A stretch of 36,482 bases of DNA from an uncultured Ellagibacter sp. (GTDB lineage: Bacteria; Actinomycetota; Coriobacteriia; Coriobacteriales; Eggerthellaceae), in assembly GCA_934654815.1 (NCBI GenBank), contig CAKUGU010000024.1, positions 1-36,482 on the forward strand, given 5' to 3'. Shown here in pieces: positions 22,410 to 31,064 of the stretch; within the stretch, counting starts at the first letter, position 1; each line of letters opens with the position of its first letter. The translations under genes and the position numbers were made by a program. The notes beneath the pieces were generated by a model. That model did not search any database. It had not been told where the DNA came from and was given only the letters and a program-made list of their open reading frames with translations.

Positions 22410-23571
22410 ATGAGCCTTTTATGGATAGACTACGCCGAGGAGTTCCAAGACCTCGTCGACGCTGCCTTCCAGCGCGAGAAAGGCGCCTCATCGACCGCCT
22501 CGCCTGGGCGGACGACAACATCGCCCCGCTGTATCGCGACGAGTACTACGACATCTCCCTTCTGAACAACCGCCTTCTGAACTCGGAGCGCGCGCTGGCG
22601 CAGAAGAACGCCCGGCTCGAGCGCGCCTTGGAGGAAATCCGCCAGGCGAACGACTCCATCGCGATCCTCGAGCGCGACCGCATCACCAACCTCTACAGCG
22701 CGCGGGGCTTCGACCGCCGCGTGGGGCGCCTTCTGCACGGGGGCGCGCCGGCGCGCTACGAGGTCGCGGCGATCGAGATCGACGGGATGCGCCTCGCCGA
22801 CGAGATGTACGGCACGCGCACGCGCGACAGGCTTCTTCGGGCGATCGCCGCCTTCCTCGTCGGGCTCGACGAGAGCGGCACCGTGGCCCTCGCGTGCGTC
22901 GACCGCTCGACCTTCTACGCGCTTTCCGCCGCTGAACTGCGCTTTCACGACGTGGTGGAGAAACGCTTCCCCGATTTCGCGAACACGTACCCCTTCCCGG
23001 TGCATCTGTGCGTGCGCATCGGCGTATGCGATATCGACGACCCGCCCCTATCGGGGGAGGAGGCGCGCAACCGCGCGCACCTGGCGCTCGACGCGACGAT
23101 CTCTACGAGCCGGATCTGGTCGAGGGCTTGCGCGACATGGCGAAGCGCCACGGGCTTCGCCCGGGGGACCTCCACCTCGAGGTGCTCGAGCGCGCTTGGG
23201 CGAAGGACTCGCAGGCGGCATGCGAGGCGTTCGGCACGCTCAGGGAGTGCGGCTTCCCCGTAGAAATGGACGATTTCGGTACAGGGGAATCCTCGCTCGC
23301 CCTTTTGGCCGATCTGCCGGTCGACGTGCTGAAACTCGACCGCTCTTTCGTGAACCGGGTGCTCGAGGGCCCCCGCAGCCTTGGGATCGTCCGCTGCATC
23401 GTCGAGCTCGCGCGCACGCTCGGCATGGACGTCGTGGCCGAAGGCGTGGAAACCGAGGAGCAGCAAGACGCGCTCGTTTCCCTGGGCTGTCGCTACGCCC
23501 AGGGCTTTCTGTACTTCAGGTCCCAGCCGGCCGAGGTTTTCCGCGACTTCGCCGGGCTGGGCGGGCAGTAA
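22410..23571 (+). pseudogene. Broken GGDEF-EAL protein gene
   Basis: Remains of a cyclic-di-GMP protein whose parts lie in three frames. Part 1 (from ATG 22410) reads MSLLWIDYAEEFQDLVDAAF; near 22485 the frame shifts to part 2 (RLIDRLAWADDNIAPLYRDEYYDISLL, coiled coil, then a degenerate GGDEF fold with no GGDEF motif) ending near 23095. Part 3 (to stop 23571) is the last two thirds of an EAL domain with DDFGTGESSLALL, LDRSFV and VVAEGVETEEQQ. At the second junction about 100 residues normally found at the start of an EAL domain, including the EAL motif, are missing, so a deletion and not just a frameshift occurred. The upstream region has TATAAT at 22299-22304 and GAGGGGG before the first ATG. 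Sequencing errors could explain one shift but not the missing segment. Confidence 0.8.
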
Positions 23572-23670
23572 CGCGCGAACGGGAAGTTCGGGGCCGAAGC
23601 CAGTCGCGTTGCGCGGATCGCGGGCCGACGGGCGTGCGGCCCGCGAAAGCACCGCTCGCGAAATAACTGG

Positions 23671-23698
23671 TTGCTTTACCGCTCTACTGTGATAAAGT
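23671..23698 (+). promoter_or_regulatory. Candidate promoter of the histidine operon
   Basis: TTGCTT (23671-23676), a 16-base spacer and TAAAGT (23693-23698) give a reasonable sigma-70 promoter 68 bases upstream of the TTG start of the hisZ-hisG gene. No T-box or attenuator was recognised in the 5' region; the gap 23572-23670 has no other feature. Confidence 0.45.
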
Positions 23699-23765
23699 GT
23701 TCATCGTTTCGAAGGGCAACCATCCGAAACGCATGAAACGCTTGGAAACAGTTAGAAGGTACGCT

Positions 23766-25463
23766 TTGAACTTCACCACGCCATCGGGATTCCGCGACGT
23801 GCTCGCGGACGAGGCAGCCCGCCGCGAGAAGGCATCCTATCAGGTGCAACAGCTGCTCGCGGAAAACGGCTACGTGCCCGTCGAGACCCCGACGCTCGAG
23901 ATCATGGACGTCATGAGCGCGGGCGGGCACATCCCCGGAACGCCGTTCAAGCTGTTCGACTCGCGCGGCGACCTCCTCGCGCTCCGACCCGACGTCACGC
24001 TGCAGATCGCGCGCATGTGCGCGACGCGTCTGGCCGGACAGCCCGGCCCGTTCCGTTTCCGCTACCAGGAGCGCGTGTTCCGCGAGGCCGAAGGCCGCCC
24101 GCAGGCCGAGGCGCGCGAGATGACGCAGGTGGGCGTCGAGCTCATCGGCGAGGCCGGGGCGGAAGCGGACGCCGAGGTCGTGGCGCTGTTCGCCGAGTCG
24201 CTCTTGTGCGCCGGCGCGAAGGACTTCCGCATCTCCATCGCCACCGTCGGCGTGCTGCGCGCGCTGCTCGCGTCGTGCGGCACGAACGAGGAATGGAAGG
24301 AGGGCGTCCTTTCCGCCTACCACGCCTCGAACTTCGTGAAGCTCGAGGAGCTCACCTCGGAAGACGGCGCGCGCGCCGCCGGCGTGCCGCCCGTGTTCGC
24401 GTCGGCCATCCGCAGCCTCTCGCGCATCCGCGGCGGGCGGGAAGCGGTGGAGCGCGTGCGCGACCTCGTGTCGCCGCTCGGGTGCCAGGACGGCCTCGAC
24501 GACCTCGACCGCGTGCTCGACATGCTCGCCGAGAAGGGTCTCGCCGACCGCATCCTCGTCGACTTCTCGGTCATGAGCTCGTTCGACTACTACACGGGCA
24601 TCGTGTTCGTCGCCTTCGCGCCCGCGCTTGGCGCCCCGCTCGGCTCGGGCGGCCGTTACGACAACACGATCGGCGCCTTCGGGGAAAGCCGTCCTGCCGC
24701 GGGGTTCGCGTTCTACCTCGACCAGGCGCTCGCCGCCGACGCCGAGCCCGAAGAGGACGCGGCAGGGGAGAAGCGCCCGCTGCGCATCGCCGTTCCCAAA
24801 GGCTCGCTCAACCCCGATTCGATCGCGTGCCTCAAGGCGTGCGGGCTCGATACCACGGGGCTCGACGACCCCGGTCGCCAGCTCATCATCAGAAACCCCG
24901 GCGTCGACTACATCATCGTGCGCCCCTCCGACGCTCCTGTGTTCGTGGAGCTGGGGGCCGCCGACTGCGGCATCTGCGGGGAGGACTCCCTGCTCGAGGC
25001 CGCGTCCGGCGTGGTGGAACTGGTCGACTTGAAGTTCGGCGCCTGCCGCTTCATCGTCGCCGAGCCGGAAGGGGCCGCTGATCGCGTCGCCGAGCGCTAT
25101 CGCACCCGCGGCTCGGTCCGCGTGGCCACCAAGTACCCGCGCATCACCGAGGCGTTCTACGCGAAGAAGGGCGAGCAGGTCGAGATCGTGAAGCTCCACG
25201 GCAACATCGAGCTCGGGCCGCTCACGGGGCTTTCCGAGCGCATCGTCGACATCACCGCGACGGGCCGCACGCTGCGCGAGAACAACCTCGTCGTCGTGGA
25301 CGAGGTGCTGTCCTCGACCGCAAGGTTCCTTGCGAACCCCTGCTCCTTCCGCACCGATGCGCGCGTGGTCGAGCTGGCCGAGAAGCTGCGCGAGGGCGTG
25401 CGCGAGGGACGTTGGGAGGCGTCGGTCATCGCGGGAGGCGAGCAGACGCCGCAAAGCTCGTAA
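23766..25463 (+). CDS. hisZG: HisZ-HisG fusion: ATP phosphoribosyltransferase with regulatory domain
   Basis: First enzyme of histidine synthesis, joining ATP and PRPP to phosphoribosyl-ATP, here in one chain of 565 residues. Residues 1-325 are HisZ, a catalytically inert histidyl-tRNA synthetase relative that carries feedback regulation: FRYQERVFREAEGRPQAEAREMTQVGVELIG is the motif 2 region. A short acidic linker (residues about 322-337, AEPEEDAAGEKR) leads to HisG from 338 (LRIAVPKGSLNPDSI), of the short form that needs HisZ, with its DITATGRTLRENNL PRPP-binding loop intact. These are usually two proteins in a hetero-octamer. TTG 23766 is chosen because AGAAGG lies 6 bases upstream; ATG 23733 and GTG 23697 lack a site. 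It leads the operon; hisD follows 113 bases later. Confidence 0.93.
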   Translation: MNFTTPSGFRDVLADEAARREKASYQVQQLLAENGYVPVETPTLEIMDVMSAGGHIPGTPFKLFDSRGDLLALRPDVTLQIARMCATRLAGQPGPFRFRYQERVFREAEGRPQAEAREMTQVGVELIGEAGAEADAEVVALFAESLLCAGAKDFRISIATVGVLRALLASCGTNEEWKEGVLSAYHASNFVKLEELTSEDGARAAGVPPVFASAIRSLSRIRGGREAVERVRDLVSPLGCQDGLDDLDRVLDMLAEKGLADRILVDFSVMSSFDYYTGIVFVAFAPALGAPLGSGGRYDNTIGAFGESRPAAGFAFYLDQALAADAEPEEDAAGEKRPLRIAVPKGSLNPDSIACLKACGLDTTGLDDPGRQLIIRNPGVDYIIVRPSDAPVFVELGAADCGICGEDSLLEAASGVVELVDLKFGACRFIVAEPEGAADRVAERYRTRGSVRVATKYPRITEAFYAKKGEQVEIVKLHGNIELGPLTGLSERIVDITATGRTLRENNLVVVDEVLSSTARFLANPCSFRTDARVVELAEKLREGVREGRWEASVIAGGEQTPQSS

Positions 25464-25472
25464 GGCCGCGCC

Positions 25473-25490
25473 CGTGCCGCTAACGGCACG
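25473..25490. other. Small hairpin between hisZG and hisD
   Basis: CGTGCCG pairs with CGGCACG around a four-base loop CTAA. No T-run follows. In the 113-base gap to hisD there is also a TATCAT at 25537-25542, a weak -10 candidate, so an internal promoter is possible but unproven. Confidence 0.3.
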
Positions 25491-25576
25491 CACCGCGCAA
25501 GCGCACGCTGTTAAGCAATCGGTAACAACCAACCGTTATCATAGAAAAGAACTGCAAGATAGAAGGGATCCACATC

Positions 25577-26902
25577 ATGCGTCGAGTAACTTTGAAGCCG
25601 GGCGAGAAATTCGCGAGCTCGCAGATCAACCGCACGGGCGCGTTCAACGCGGGCGCCATCGCGGCGGCGACCTCCATCATCGAGGAGGTGAGAGAACGCG
25701 GCGATGCGGCCCTGCGCGACTTCACGAGCAAGTTCGACGGCGTCGACGTCGAGGACTTCCGCGTTCCCCAGTCCGAGATCGACGCCGCGGCCGGCAAGTG
25801 CGACCCGAAGACCGTCGCCGCGCTCGAGCACGCCGCCAAGCAGATCCGCGAGTTCCACGAGCGCCAGAAGCAGCAGAGCTGGTTTTTCGCCCGCCAGGAC
25901 GGCGCCATCGTTGGCGCGAAGGTGACGCCGCTCGAGTCGGTGGGCATCTACGTGCCGGGTGGTCGCGCGCTCTACCCGTCGACCGTGCTCATGAACGCCC
26001 TTCCCGCGGTGGTCGCGGGCGTGAAGCGCATCGCGTGCGTGACCCCGCCGACCAAGGACGGCTCGCTCGACCCGGCCATCCTCGCCGCGTGCAAGATCGC
26101 CGGCGTGACCGAGATCTACTCGGTCGGCGGCGCCCAGGCCATCGGCGCGCTCGCGTACGGCACCGAGACCATCGAGCCTGTCGCCAAGATCACCGGCCCC
26201 GGCAACGCGTACGTCGCCGCCGCGAAGAAGATCGTGTCGGGCGACGTGGGAATCGACATGATCGCGGGCCCCTCCGAGGTGTGCGTCGTCGCCGACGAGA
26301 CGGCCGACCCCGCGCTTGTGGCCATCGACCTCATGGCCCAGGCCGAGCACGACCCGCTCGCTGCATGCTACCTCGTCACCTTCTCGGACGACTACGCCGA
26401 CGCCGTCGAGGCGGCGATCGAGCGCCACATGAAGTCCTCCACGCGCGCCGAGATCACCACGGCGTCGCTTGCTGACCATGGACTTGTCACCGTATGCCCC
26501 GATCGCGCCGCCGCCGTGCAGGCTGTGAACGTCATCGCGCCCGAGCACTTGGAGCTGCATGTGGAAAACGCCATGGACCTGCTCGGCTCGATCGAGAACG
26601 CGGGCGCCATCTTCCTCGGCGAGTGGACCCCGGAAGCCGTCGGCGACTACGTTGCCGGCCCCAACCACACGCTGCCCACCGGCGGCACCGCGCGCTATGC
26701 GAGCCCGCTTTCGGTGGAGGAATTCGTGAAGAAGTCCTCCGTCATCCAGTACACCCCCGAGGCGCTTGCGACCGACGCCGAGTCCATCATGACCATCGCC
26801 CGCCACGAGGGGCTGTGGGCGCATGCGATGAGCGTCGAGCTGCGCTGCAACGTGCTCGAGGGCAAGCCGACCGAGGTTGACGCAGGTGAGACGCGTGAAT
26901 AA
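25577..26902 (+). CDS. hisD: Histidinol dehydrogenase
   Basis: Catalyses the last two oxidations, histidinol to histidine, with NAD+ and zinc. The protein is 441 residues, the usual size. [24 protein letters not shown] is the conserved substrate-site start, [14 protein letters not shown] is the NAD-binding turn, and [15 protein letters not shown] carries the Gln and His zinc ligands; the [13 protein letters not shown] motif ends the substrate loop. ATG 25577 has AGAAGGGAT upstream. The last eight bases overlap the hisC start, so the pair is translationally coupled. Confidence 0.97.
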   Translation: MRRVTLKPGEKFASSQINRTGAFNAGAIAAATSIIEEVRERGDAALRDFTSKFDGVDVEDFRVPQSEIDAAAGKCDPKTVAALEHAAKQIREFHERQKQQSWFFARQDGAIVGAKVTPLESVGIYVPGGRALYPSTVLMNALPAVVAGVKRIACVTPPTKDGSLDPAILAACKIAGVTEIYSVGGAQAIGALAYGTETIEPVAKITGPGNAYVAAAKKIVSGDVGIDMIAGPSEVCVVADETADPALVAIDLMAQAEHDPLAACYLVTFSDDYADAVEAAIERHMKSSTRAEITTASLADHGLVTVCPDRAAAVQAVNVIAPEHLELHVENAMDLLGSIENAGAIFLGEWTPEAVGDYVAGPNHTLPTGGTARYASPLSVEEFVKKSSVIQYTPEALATDAESIMTIARHEGLWAHAMSVELRCNVLEGKPTEVDAGETRE

Positions 26903-27962
26903 CGTGCGCAAGCCGGCCTCGCAGCTTGCGGGGCTCACCCCTTACGACCCGAAGTATCTGCCGGCGCGGGCGTACCTGTCGGCGAATGAGAACCCCTGCG
27001 ACGTCGACGCCGAGGTTCGGCAGAAGATCATCAGCGCGATTCGCAAGGTTCCTTTCAACCGTTACCCCGACCCGCTCGCAAACGACCTGCGCGACATGAT
27101 CGCCGAGGCGAACGGGCTCGACCGCGACCAGGTGCTTTTGGGCAACGGCGGCGACGAGCTTCTCTTCAACATCGCGCTCGCGTGGGGCGGGCCGGGGCGC
27201 AAGTTCTTGAACCTGCCGCCGACGTTCTCGGTGTACGCGGCGAACGCGCGCCTCACGGGCACTGAGGTCGTCGACGTGCCGCGGCGGGCCGACTACTCCA
27301 TCGACGAGGAGGCCGTGCTCGCGCGCGTGGGCAAGGGAGACATCGACTACGTCATCGTGGCGAGCCCGAACAACCCCACCGGCAAGCTCGCGAACGAGGA
27401 GTTCCTCGTGCGTCTGCTCGATGCGACCGACGCGCTCGTCATGGTCGACGAGGCCTACTTCGAGTTCTCGCGCACCACGATGCGCCCGTACCTCGACGCG
27501 CACAAGAACGTTCTCATCCTGCGCACCTTCTCGAAGGCATTCTCGCTCGCGGGCGTGCGCATGGGCTACATCCTCGGGAACGTCGAGGTCATCCGTGAGT
27601 TTCTGAAGGTGCGCCAGCCGTATTCGGTCGACGCGGTGTCCCAGGCCATCGCGCGTGAGGTCTATTCCGAGCGCCAAAAGTTCGAACGCGGCATCCAGGC
27701 GATCATCTCGGAGCGCGGGCGTGTTTACGACGCGCTGCGGACCGTTCCGGGCGTTACGGCCTACCCGTCCGACTCGAACTACATCCTCTTCCGCATCGGC
27801 GGCGCCGACAAGGTATGGGAGGCACTCTACGCCAAAGGCATCCTCGTTCGCGACTTCAGCCACGCGCCGATGCTCGAGAACTGCCTGCGCGTGTCCATCG
27901 GCACGCCGGAGGAAAACGACGAGTTCCTGCACGCGCTGCGCGAGATCGCGACCGCGCGGTAG
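26895..27962 (+). CDS. hisC: Histidinol-phosphate aminotransferase
   Basis: PLP enzyme that converts imidazole acetol phosphate to histidinol phosphate using glutamate. About 355 residues, the normal length. LSANENPCDVDAEV is the substrate-arm start, NGGDELLFNIALAWGGPG holds the phosphate-binding loop, ASPNNPTGKLANEEF the conserved NPTG, and LRTFSKAFSLAGVRMGY the PLP lysine. GTG 26895 is chosen over TTG 26877 and GTG 26886 because AGGTGA lies 5 bases upstream; it overlaps hisD by eight bases. hisB follows after 21 bases. Confidence 0.96.
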   Translation: MNNVRKPASQLAGLTPYDPKYLPARAYLSANENPCDVDAEVRQKIISAIRKVPFNRYPDPLANDLRDMIAEANGLDRDQVLLGNGGDELLFNIALAWGGPGRKFLNLPPTFSVYAANARLTGTEVVDVPRRADYSIDEEAVLARVGKGDIDYVIVASPNNPTGKLANEEFLVRLLDATDALVMVDEAYFEFSRTTMRPYLDAHKNVLILRTFSKAFSLAGVRMGYILGNVEVIREFLKVRQPYSVDAVSQAIAREVYSERQKFERGIQAIISERGRVYDALRTVPGVTAYPSDSNYILFRIGGADKVWEALYAKGILVRDFSHAPMLENCLRVSIGTPEENDEFLHALREIATAR

Positions 27963-27983
27963 GGCATGAGGGAAGGAGCCCGC

Positions 27984-28577
27984 ATGGCCGGAAGACAAGC
28001 GCACATCGAGCGCACGACGCGGGAAACCGACATCGCGCTCACGATAAACCTTGATGGGACAGGGAAGACCGATGTCGATACGGGTATCGGGTTCTTCGAC
28101 CACATGCTCACAGCCTTCGGGCGCCATGGGCTGTTCGACCTTACCGTGCGCGCGAAGGGCGACTTGGAAGTCGACGGCCACCACACGGTGGAAGACGTTG
28201 GCATCGTCGTCGGGCAAGCGTTCGCCGAGGCGCTCGGCGACAAGCGCGGCATCAGGCGTTTCGGGTCGATCGCGCTGCCTATGGACGAGGCGCTCATCCT
28301 CGCCGCGTGCGACATCTCGGGGCGCGGGCAGCTCTTCTGGGACGCCGAGGTGCCGTCCGTCATGGTGGGCGCCTTCGACGCGACGCTCGCGAAGGAGTTC
28401 TTCATCGCCTTCGCCGCGAACGCAGGGGTGACGCTGCACGTGCGCGAGCTCGCCGGCGAGAACACCCACCACGTGATCGAGGGCATGTTCAAGGCCGTGG
28501 CGCGTGCGATGCGCGAGGCCGTCGAGGCAGACCCGCGCATGGGCGACGCCCTGCCCACCACGAAGGGCATGCTGTAA
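27984..28577 (+). CDS. hisB: Imidazoleglycerol-phosphate dehydratase
   Basis: Dehydrates IGP to imidazole acetol phosphate. The protein is 197 residues, the monofunctional form with no phosphatase domain. The two manganese-binding blocks are visible: DGHHTVEDVG (with FFDHMLTAFGRHG just before) and ENTHHVIEGMFK. A repeated half-domain symmetry is evident. ATG 27984 is preferred to ATG 27966 because AAGGAG lies 5 bases before it. The missing histidinol-phosphate phosphatase must lie elsewhere. A 59-base gap to hisH follows and contains a hairpin at 28583-28618. Confidence 0.97.
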   Translation: MAGRQAHIERTTRETDIALTINLDGTGKTDVDTGIGFFDHMLTAFGRHGLFDLTVRAKGDLEVDGHHTVEDVGIVVGQAFAEALGDKRGIRRFGSIALPMDEALILAACDISGRGQLFWDAEVPSVMVGAFDATLAKEFFIAFAANAGVTLHVRELAGENTHHVIEGMFKAVARAMREAVEADPRMGDALPTTKGML

Positions 28578-28582
28578 AAGAC

Positions 28583-28618
28583 GCGGTGCGCCCGGGGCAC
28601 ACGGCCCGAGCGCACCGC
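28583..28618. other. Hairpin between hisB and hisH
   Basis: GCGGTGCG (28583-28590) pairs with CGCACCGC (28611-28618), and inner CCGGG-type bases can extend the stem. No T-run follows, so it is more likely an mRNA-stability element than a terminator inside the operon. Confidence 0.4.
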
Positions 28619-28636
28619 TGTACCGTAAGGGAACGA

Positions 28637-29422
28637 ATGATTGCTGTAGTCGACTACCGAAAAGGGAACCTGAAGTCGGTCGAGCGCGGGCTTGTCGCCG
28701 CAGGCGGCGACGCGCGCATCACCGCCGATGCGGCCGAAATCGCGGCTGCCGACGCCATCGTGCTGCCGGGCGTGGGCGCGTTCGCCGATGCCGCGGCCAC
28801 GATGCGCGAGCTCGGGCAGATGGGCGCCATCCGCGACCGCGTGCGGGCGGGCGTGCCGTTTCTGGGAATCTGCCTGGGCGAGCACCTCATGTTCGAAAGC
28901 GGTGTGGAAGGCTCCCCCGAAGGCGATCCGGCGCGCGGCCTTGGGCTTCTGCCCGGCTGCGTCACCGCCATGCCTCGCCACGACGCGCAAGGGCGCGCCT
29001 TCAAAGTGCCGCACGTCGGCTGGAACACGATCGAGGTGCCGGCAAGTAGCGGAGGAGCGTCGGGGAAGGCGTCGCGCGCAGTTCCGCACGACGCGAACAG
29101 TCCAGTGGACTGTTCGCCAAAGCAGGACTGTTTGAGCACGACGCCTTCGTCGGCGATTCCCCGCGGAGGAGCAGAGCAAACGTGCGTCTTCCCCTGCCCG
29201 CTCTTCGACGGCATCGCGCCGGGCGAGTGGTTTTACTTCACGCATTCCTACATCGCCCCCACGGGCGACTTCACCGTTGCGGAAACCACGCACAGCGTGC
29301 GCTTCACGAGTGCCGTCCAATACGGTGCGCGTGCGTTCGGCGTGCAGTTCCACCCCGAGAAAAGCTCCGACGCCGGCGCGCGGGTGCTCGCGAACTTCGT
29401 CGCGCTTGCGCGCGAGGCGTAG
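28637..29422 (+). CDS. hisH: Imidazole glycerol phosphate synthase, glutaminase subunit, with insertion
   Basis: Class I glutaminase that feeds ammonia to HisF. The nucleophile Cys is in GVPFLGICLGEHLMF (near residues 73-87) and the His-Glu pair is in GVQFHPEKSS near the C-terminus; VGWNTIEVP and FYFTHSYIAP are also family blocks. The protein has 261 residues, about 45 more than usual. Residues 142-179 are an extra segment, encoded by the repeated palindromic DNA at 29049-29172, rich in Ser, Pro and Ala with two cysteines, lying between the WN and the FYFTHS blocks. Without it the length would be 223. ATG 28637 has AAGGGA upstream. Activity may survive, since the insertion is in a loop, but this is not proven. 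Confidence 0.93.
   Translation: MIAVVDYRKGNLKSVERGLVAAGGDARITADAAEIAAADAIVLPGVGAFADAAATMRELGQMGAIRDRVRAGVPFLGICLGEHLMFESGVEGSPEGDPARGLGLLPGCVTAMPRHDAQGRAFKVPHVGWNTIEVPASSGGASGKASRAVPHDANSPVDCSPKQDCLSTTPSSAIPRGGAEQTCVFPCPLFDGIAPGEWFYFTHSYIAPTGDFTVAETTHSVRFTSAVQYGARAFGVQFHPEKSSDAGARVLANFVALAREA
29049..29172. repeat. In-frame palindromic insertion element within hisH
   Basis: A 10-base direct repeat GCGGAGGAGC (29049-29058 and 29163-29172) borders 104 bases of extra DNA; insert plus one repeat copy is 114 bases, exactly 38 codons. Inside, GAACAGTCCA-G-TGGACTGTTC (29095-29115) is a perfect 10-bp palindrome around one base, and GGACTGTT recurs once more at about 29124. Outer arms 29065-29074 (GAAGGCGTCG) and 29139-29148 pair, as do GGGGAA near 29062 and TTCCCC near 29157. 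This is the pattern of a small mobile palindromic element with a target duplication. Confidence 0.8.
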
Positions 29423-29473
29423 CGCTTGCGCAGGTCACGGTCATGAACATGATGCGAAAGGGTTGCTGAAACC

Positions 29474-30220
29474 ATGTATCTTCTTCCCGCAATCGACATC
29501 CTCGGCGGGCGTGCGGTGCGCCTGGCGAAGGGCGATTACAGCAAAGTCACCGTCTACAATGACGACCCGGTCGACCAGGCGCGGCGCTTCGAGGCGCAGG
29601 GCGCGACGTGGGTGCACGTGGTCGATCTGGACGGCGCCCGCAGCGGCGTGCCCGAAAACATCGCGATCGTCGAGCGCATCGTGCGCGAGACGTCGCTCAG
29701 CGTCGAGGTCGGCGGCGGCATCCGCACGCTCGATACGCTCGACCGGCTCGCCGAGGCGGGGACGGCGCGCATGGTGCTCGGCACCGCGCTCGTGAACGAC
29801 CCCGAGCTCGCGCGCGCCGCGGTCGAGCGCGTGGGCGGCGACCGCCTTACCGCCGGCATCGACGCGAAGGGCGGGGAAGTGGCCGTTTCCGGCTGGATCG
29901 AGGGTTCGGGCGTCGCCGCCACCGACCTGGCGCGCGCCATGGGGCAAGCAGGCTTCAAGCACATCGTCTACACCGACATCGCGCGCGACGGCATGCAAAC
30001 CGGTCTTGACGTGCAGGCATATGCGCAGATGGCGGACGCGTTCGGCCACCCCGTCATCGCGAGCGGCGGCGTTGCGAGCGTATCCGACATCGAACGGCTC
30101 GCACCGATCGCGGCGTCCATCGAGGGCGTCATCACGGGGCGTGCGGTATACGAAGGAACCTTAACGGTCGAGGACGGCGTCGCCGCGTGCCTTGCGGCGA
30201 CGATGTCGAGCGGCAACTAG
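29474..30220 (+). CDS. hisA: ProFAR isomerase (HisA)
   Basis: Isomerises ProFAR to PRFAR on a TIM barrel of 248 residues, the usual length. [20 protein letters not shown] carries the first catalytic Asp (residue 8); [12 protein letters not shown] and [13 protein letters not shown] are the second and third strands, and [15 protein letters not shown] contains the second catalytic Asp. [11 protein letters not shown] is the phosphate-binding loop. GGGIRTL and TGLD are HisA-type, and no TrpF-like (PriA) identity was demonstrated. ATG 29474 is preceded by AAAGGG. A 51-base gap separates it from hisH. Confidence 0.96.
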   Translation: MYLLPAIDILGGRAVRLAKGDYSKVTVYNDDPVDQARRFEAQGATWVHVVDLDGARSGVPENIAIVERIVRETSLSVEVGGGIRTLDTLDRLAEAGTARMVLGTALVNDPELARAAVERVGGDRLTAGIDAKGGEVAVSGWIEGSGVAATDLARAMGQAGFKHIVYTDIARDGMQTGLDVQAYAQMADAFGHPVIASGGVASVSDIERLAPIAASIEGVITGRAVYEGTLTVEDGVAACLAATMSSGN

Positions 30221-30236
30221 CGGTGGGGGAGAGAAC

Positions 30237-31001
30237 ATGCTGGCCAAACGAGTGATTCCGTGCATGGACGTGAAGGACGGACGCGTCGTCAAGGGCGTGA
30301 ACTTCGTGAACCTGCGCGACGCGGGCGACCCGATCGAACTCGCGCAGCGCTACGACGAGCAGCGCGCCGACGAGGTCGTCTTCCTCGACATCACCGCTAC
30401 GAGCGACAAGCGCGCCACGACGGTTGATTTGGCGAGCCGCGCCTCGGAGGAGCTTCACCTGCCGTACTGCGTCGGTGGCGGCTTCAGAAGCGTCGCCGAC
30501 ATCCGCACCATGATCGCCGCCGGCGCCGACAAGGTGTCGGTGAACTCGGCCGCGGTGGCGAACCCCGAGCTCATCACGCAGGCTGCGGCCGCGTTCGGCA
30601 CGCAGGCCATCCTTTGCGCCATCGACGCCAAGCAGCGCGCGGACAACCCCAACAAGTGGGAGGTCTACGTGCACGGCGGGCGCACGGCCACAGGCATCGA
30701 CGCCGTCGAGTGGGCGCAAGAAGCGGCGCGGCGCGGCGCGGGCGAGATCCTGCTCACGAGCATGGACCGCGACGGCAGCCGTGACGGGTTCGACTGCGCG
30801 CTCACCCGCGCGGTCGCGCGAGCCGTGGATATCCCCGTCATCGCGAGCGGCGGCGTGGGGAAGATCGAGCACTTCGCCGAGGGAATCCTCGAAGGGGAGG
30901 CCGACGCCGTGCTCGCGGCGAGCGTCTTCCACTTCGGCGAGATGACGGTGCGCCAGGTGAAGGAGTACATGCGCTCGCAGGGCATCCCCGTCCGCTTGTA
31001 A
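30237..31001 (+). CDS. hisF: Imidazole glycerol phosphate synthase, cyclase subunit
   Basis: TIM-barrel cyclase of 254 residues that turns PRFAR and ammonia into IGP and AICAR, partnering His[32 protein letters not shown] is the family start with the catalytic Asp after Cys-Met; [37 protein letters not shown], and [12 protein letters not shown] are further strand ends, and the second catalytic Asp is in [10 protein letters not shown] 30237 is preceded by GGGGGAGAG. The start in the 17-base gap after hisA fits coupled expression. Confidence 0.97.
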   Translation: MLAKRVIPCMDVKDGRVVKGVNFVNLRDAGDPIELAQRYDEQRADEVVFLDITATSDKRATTVDLASRASEELHLPYCVGGGFRSVADIRTMIAAGADKVSVNSAAVANPELITQAAAAFGTQAILCAIDAKQRADNPNKWEVYVHGGRTATGIDAVEWAQEAARRGAGEILLTSMDRDGSRDGFDCALTRAVARAVDIPVIASGGVGKIEHFAEGILEGEADAVLAASVFHFGEMTVRQVKEYMRSQGIPVRL

Positions 31002-31064
31002 CGCCGCCGCGGTTTGTGCCACAATCTCGCGCGGGGGACTCGAAGACAGACGAAGGGGGATGCG

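Noticed and set aside
23572..23765. T-box or histidine-rich attenuator in front of the his operon
   Set aside because: No T-box sequence, no run of histidine codons, and no alternative stem pair with T-run were found.
29442..29468. Eight-codon mini frame between hisH and hisA
   Set aside because: Too short to judge, no ribosome binding site of its own; the purine stretch inside it serves hisA.
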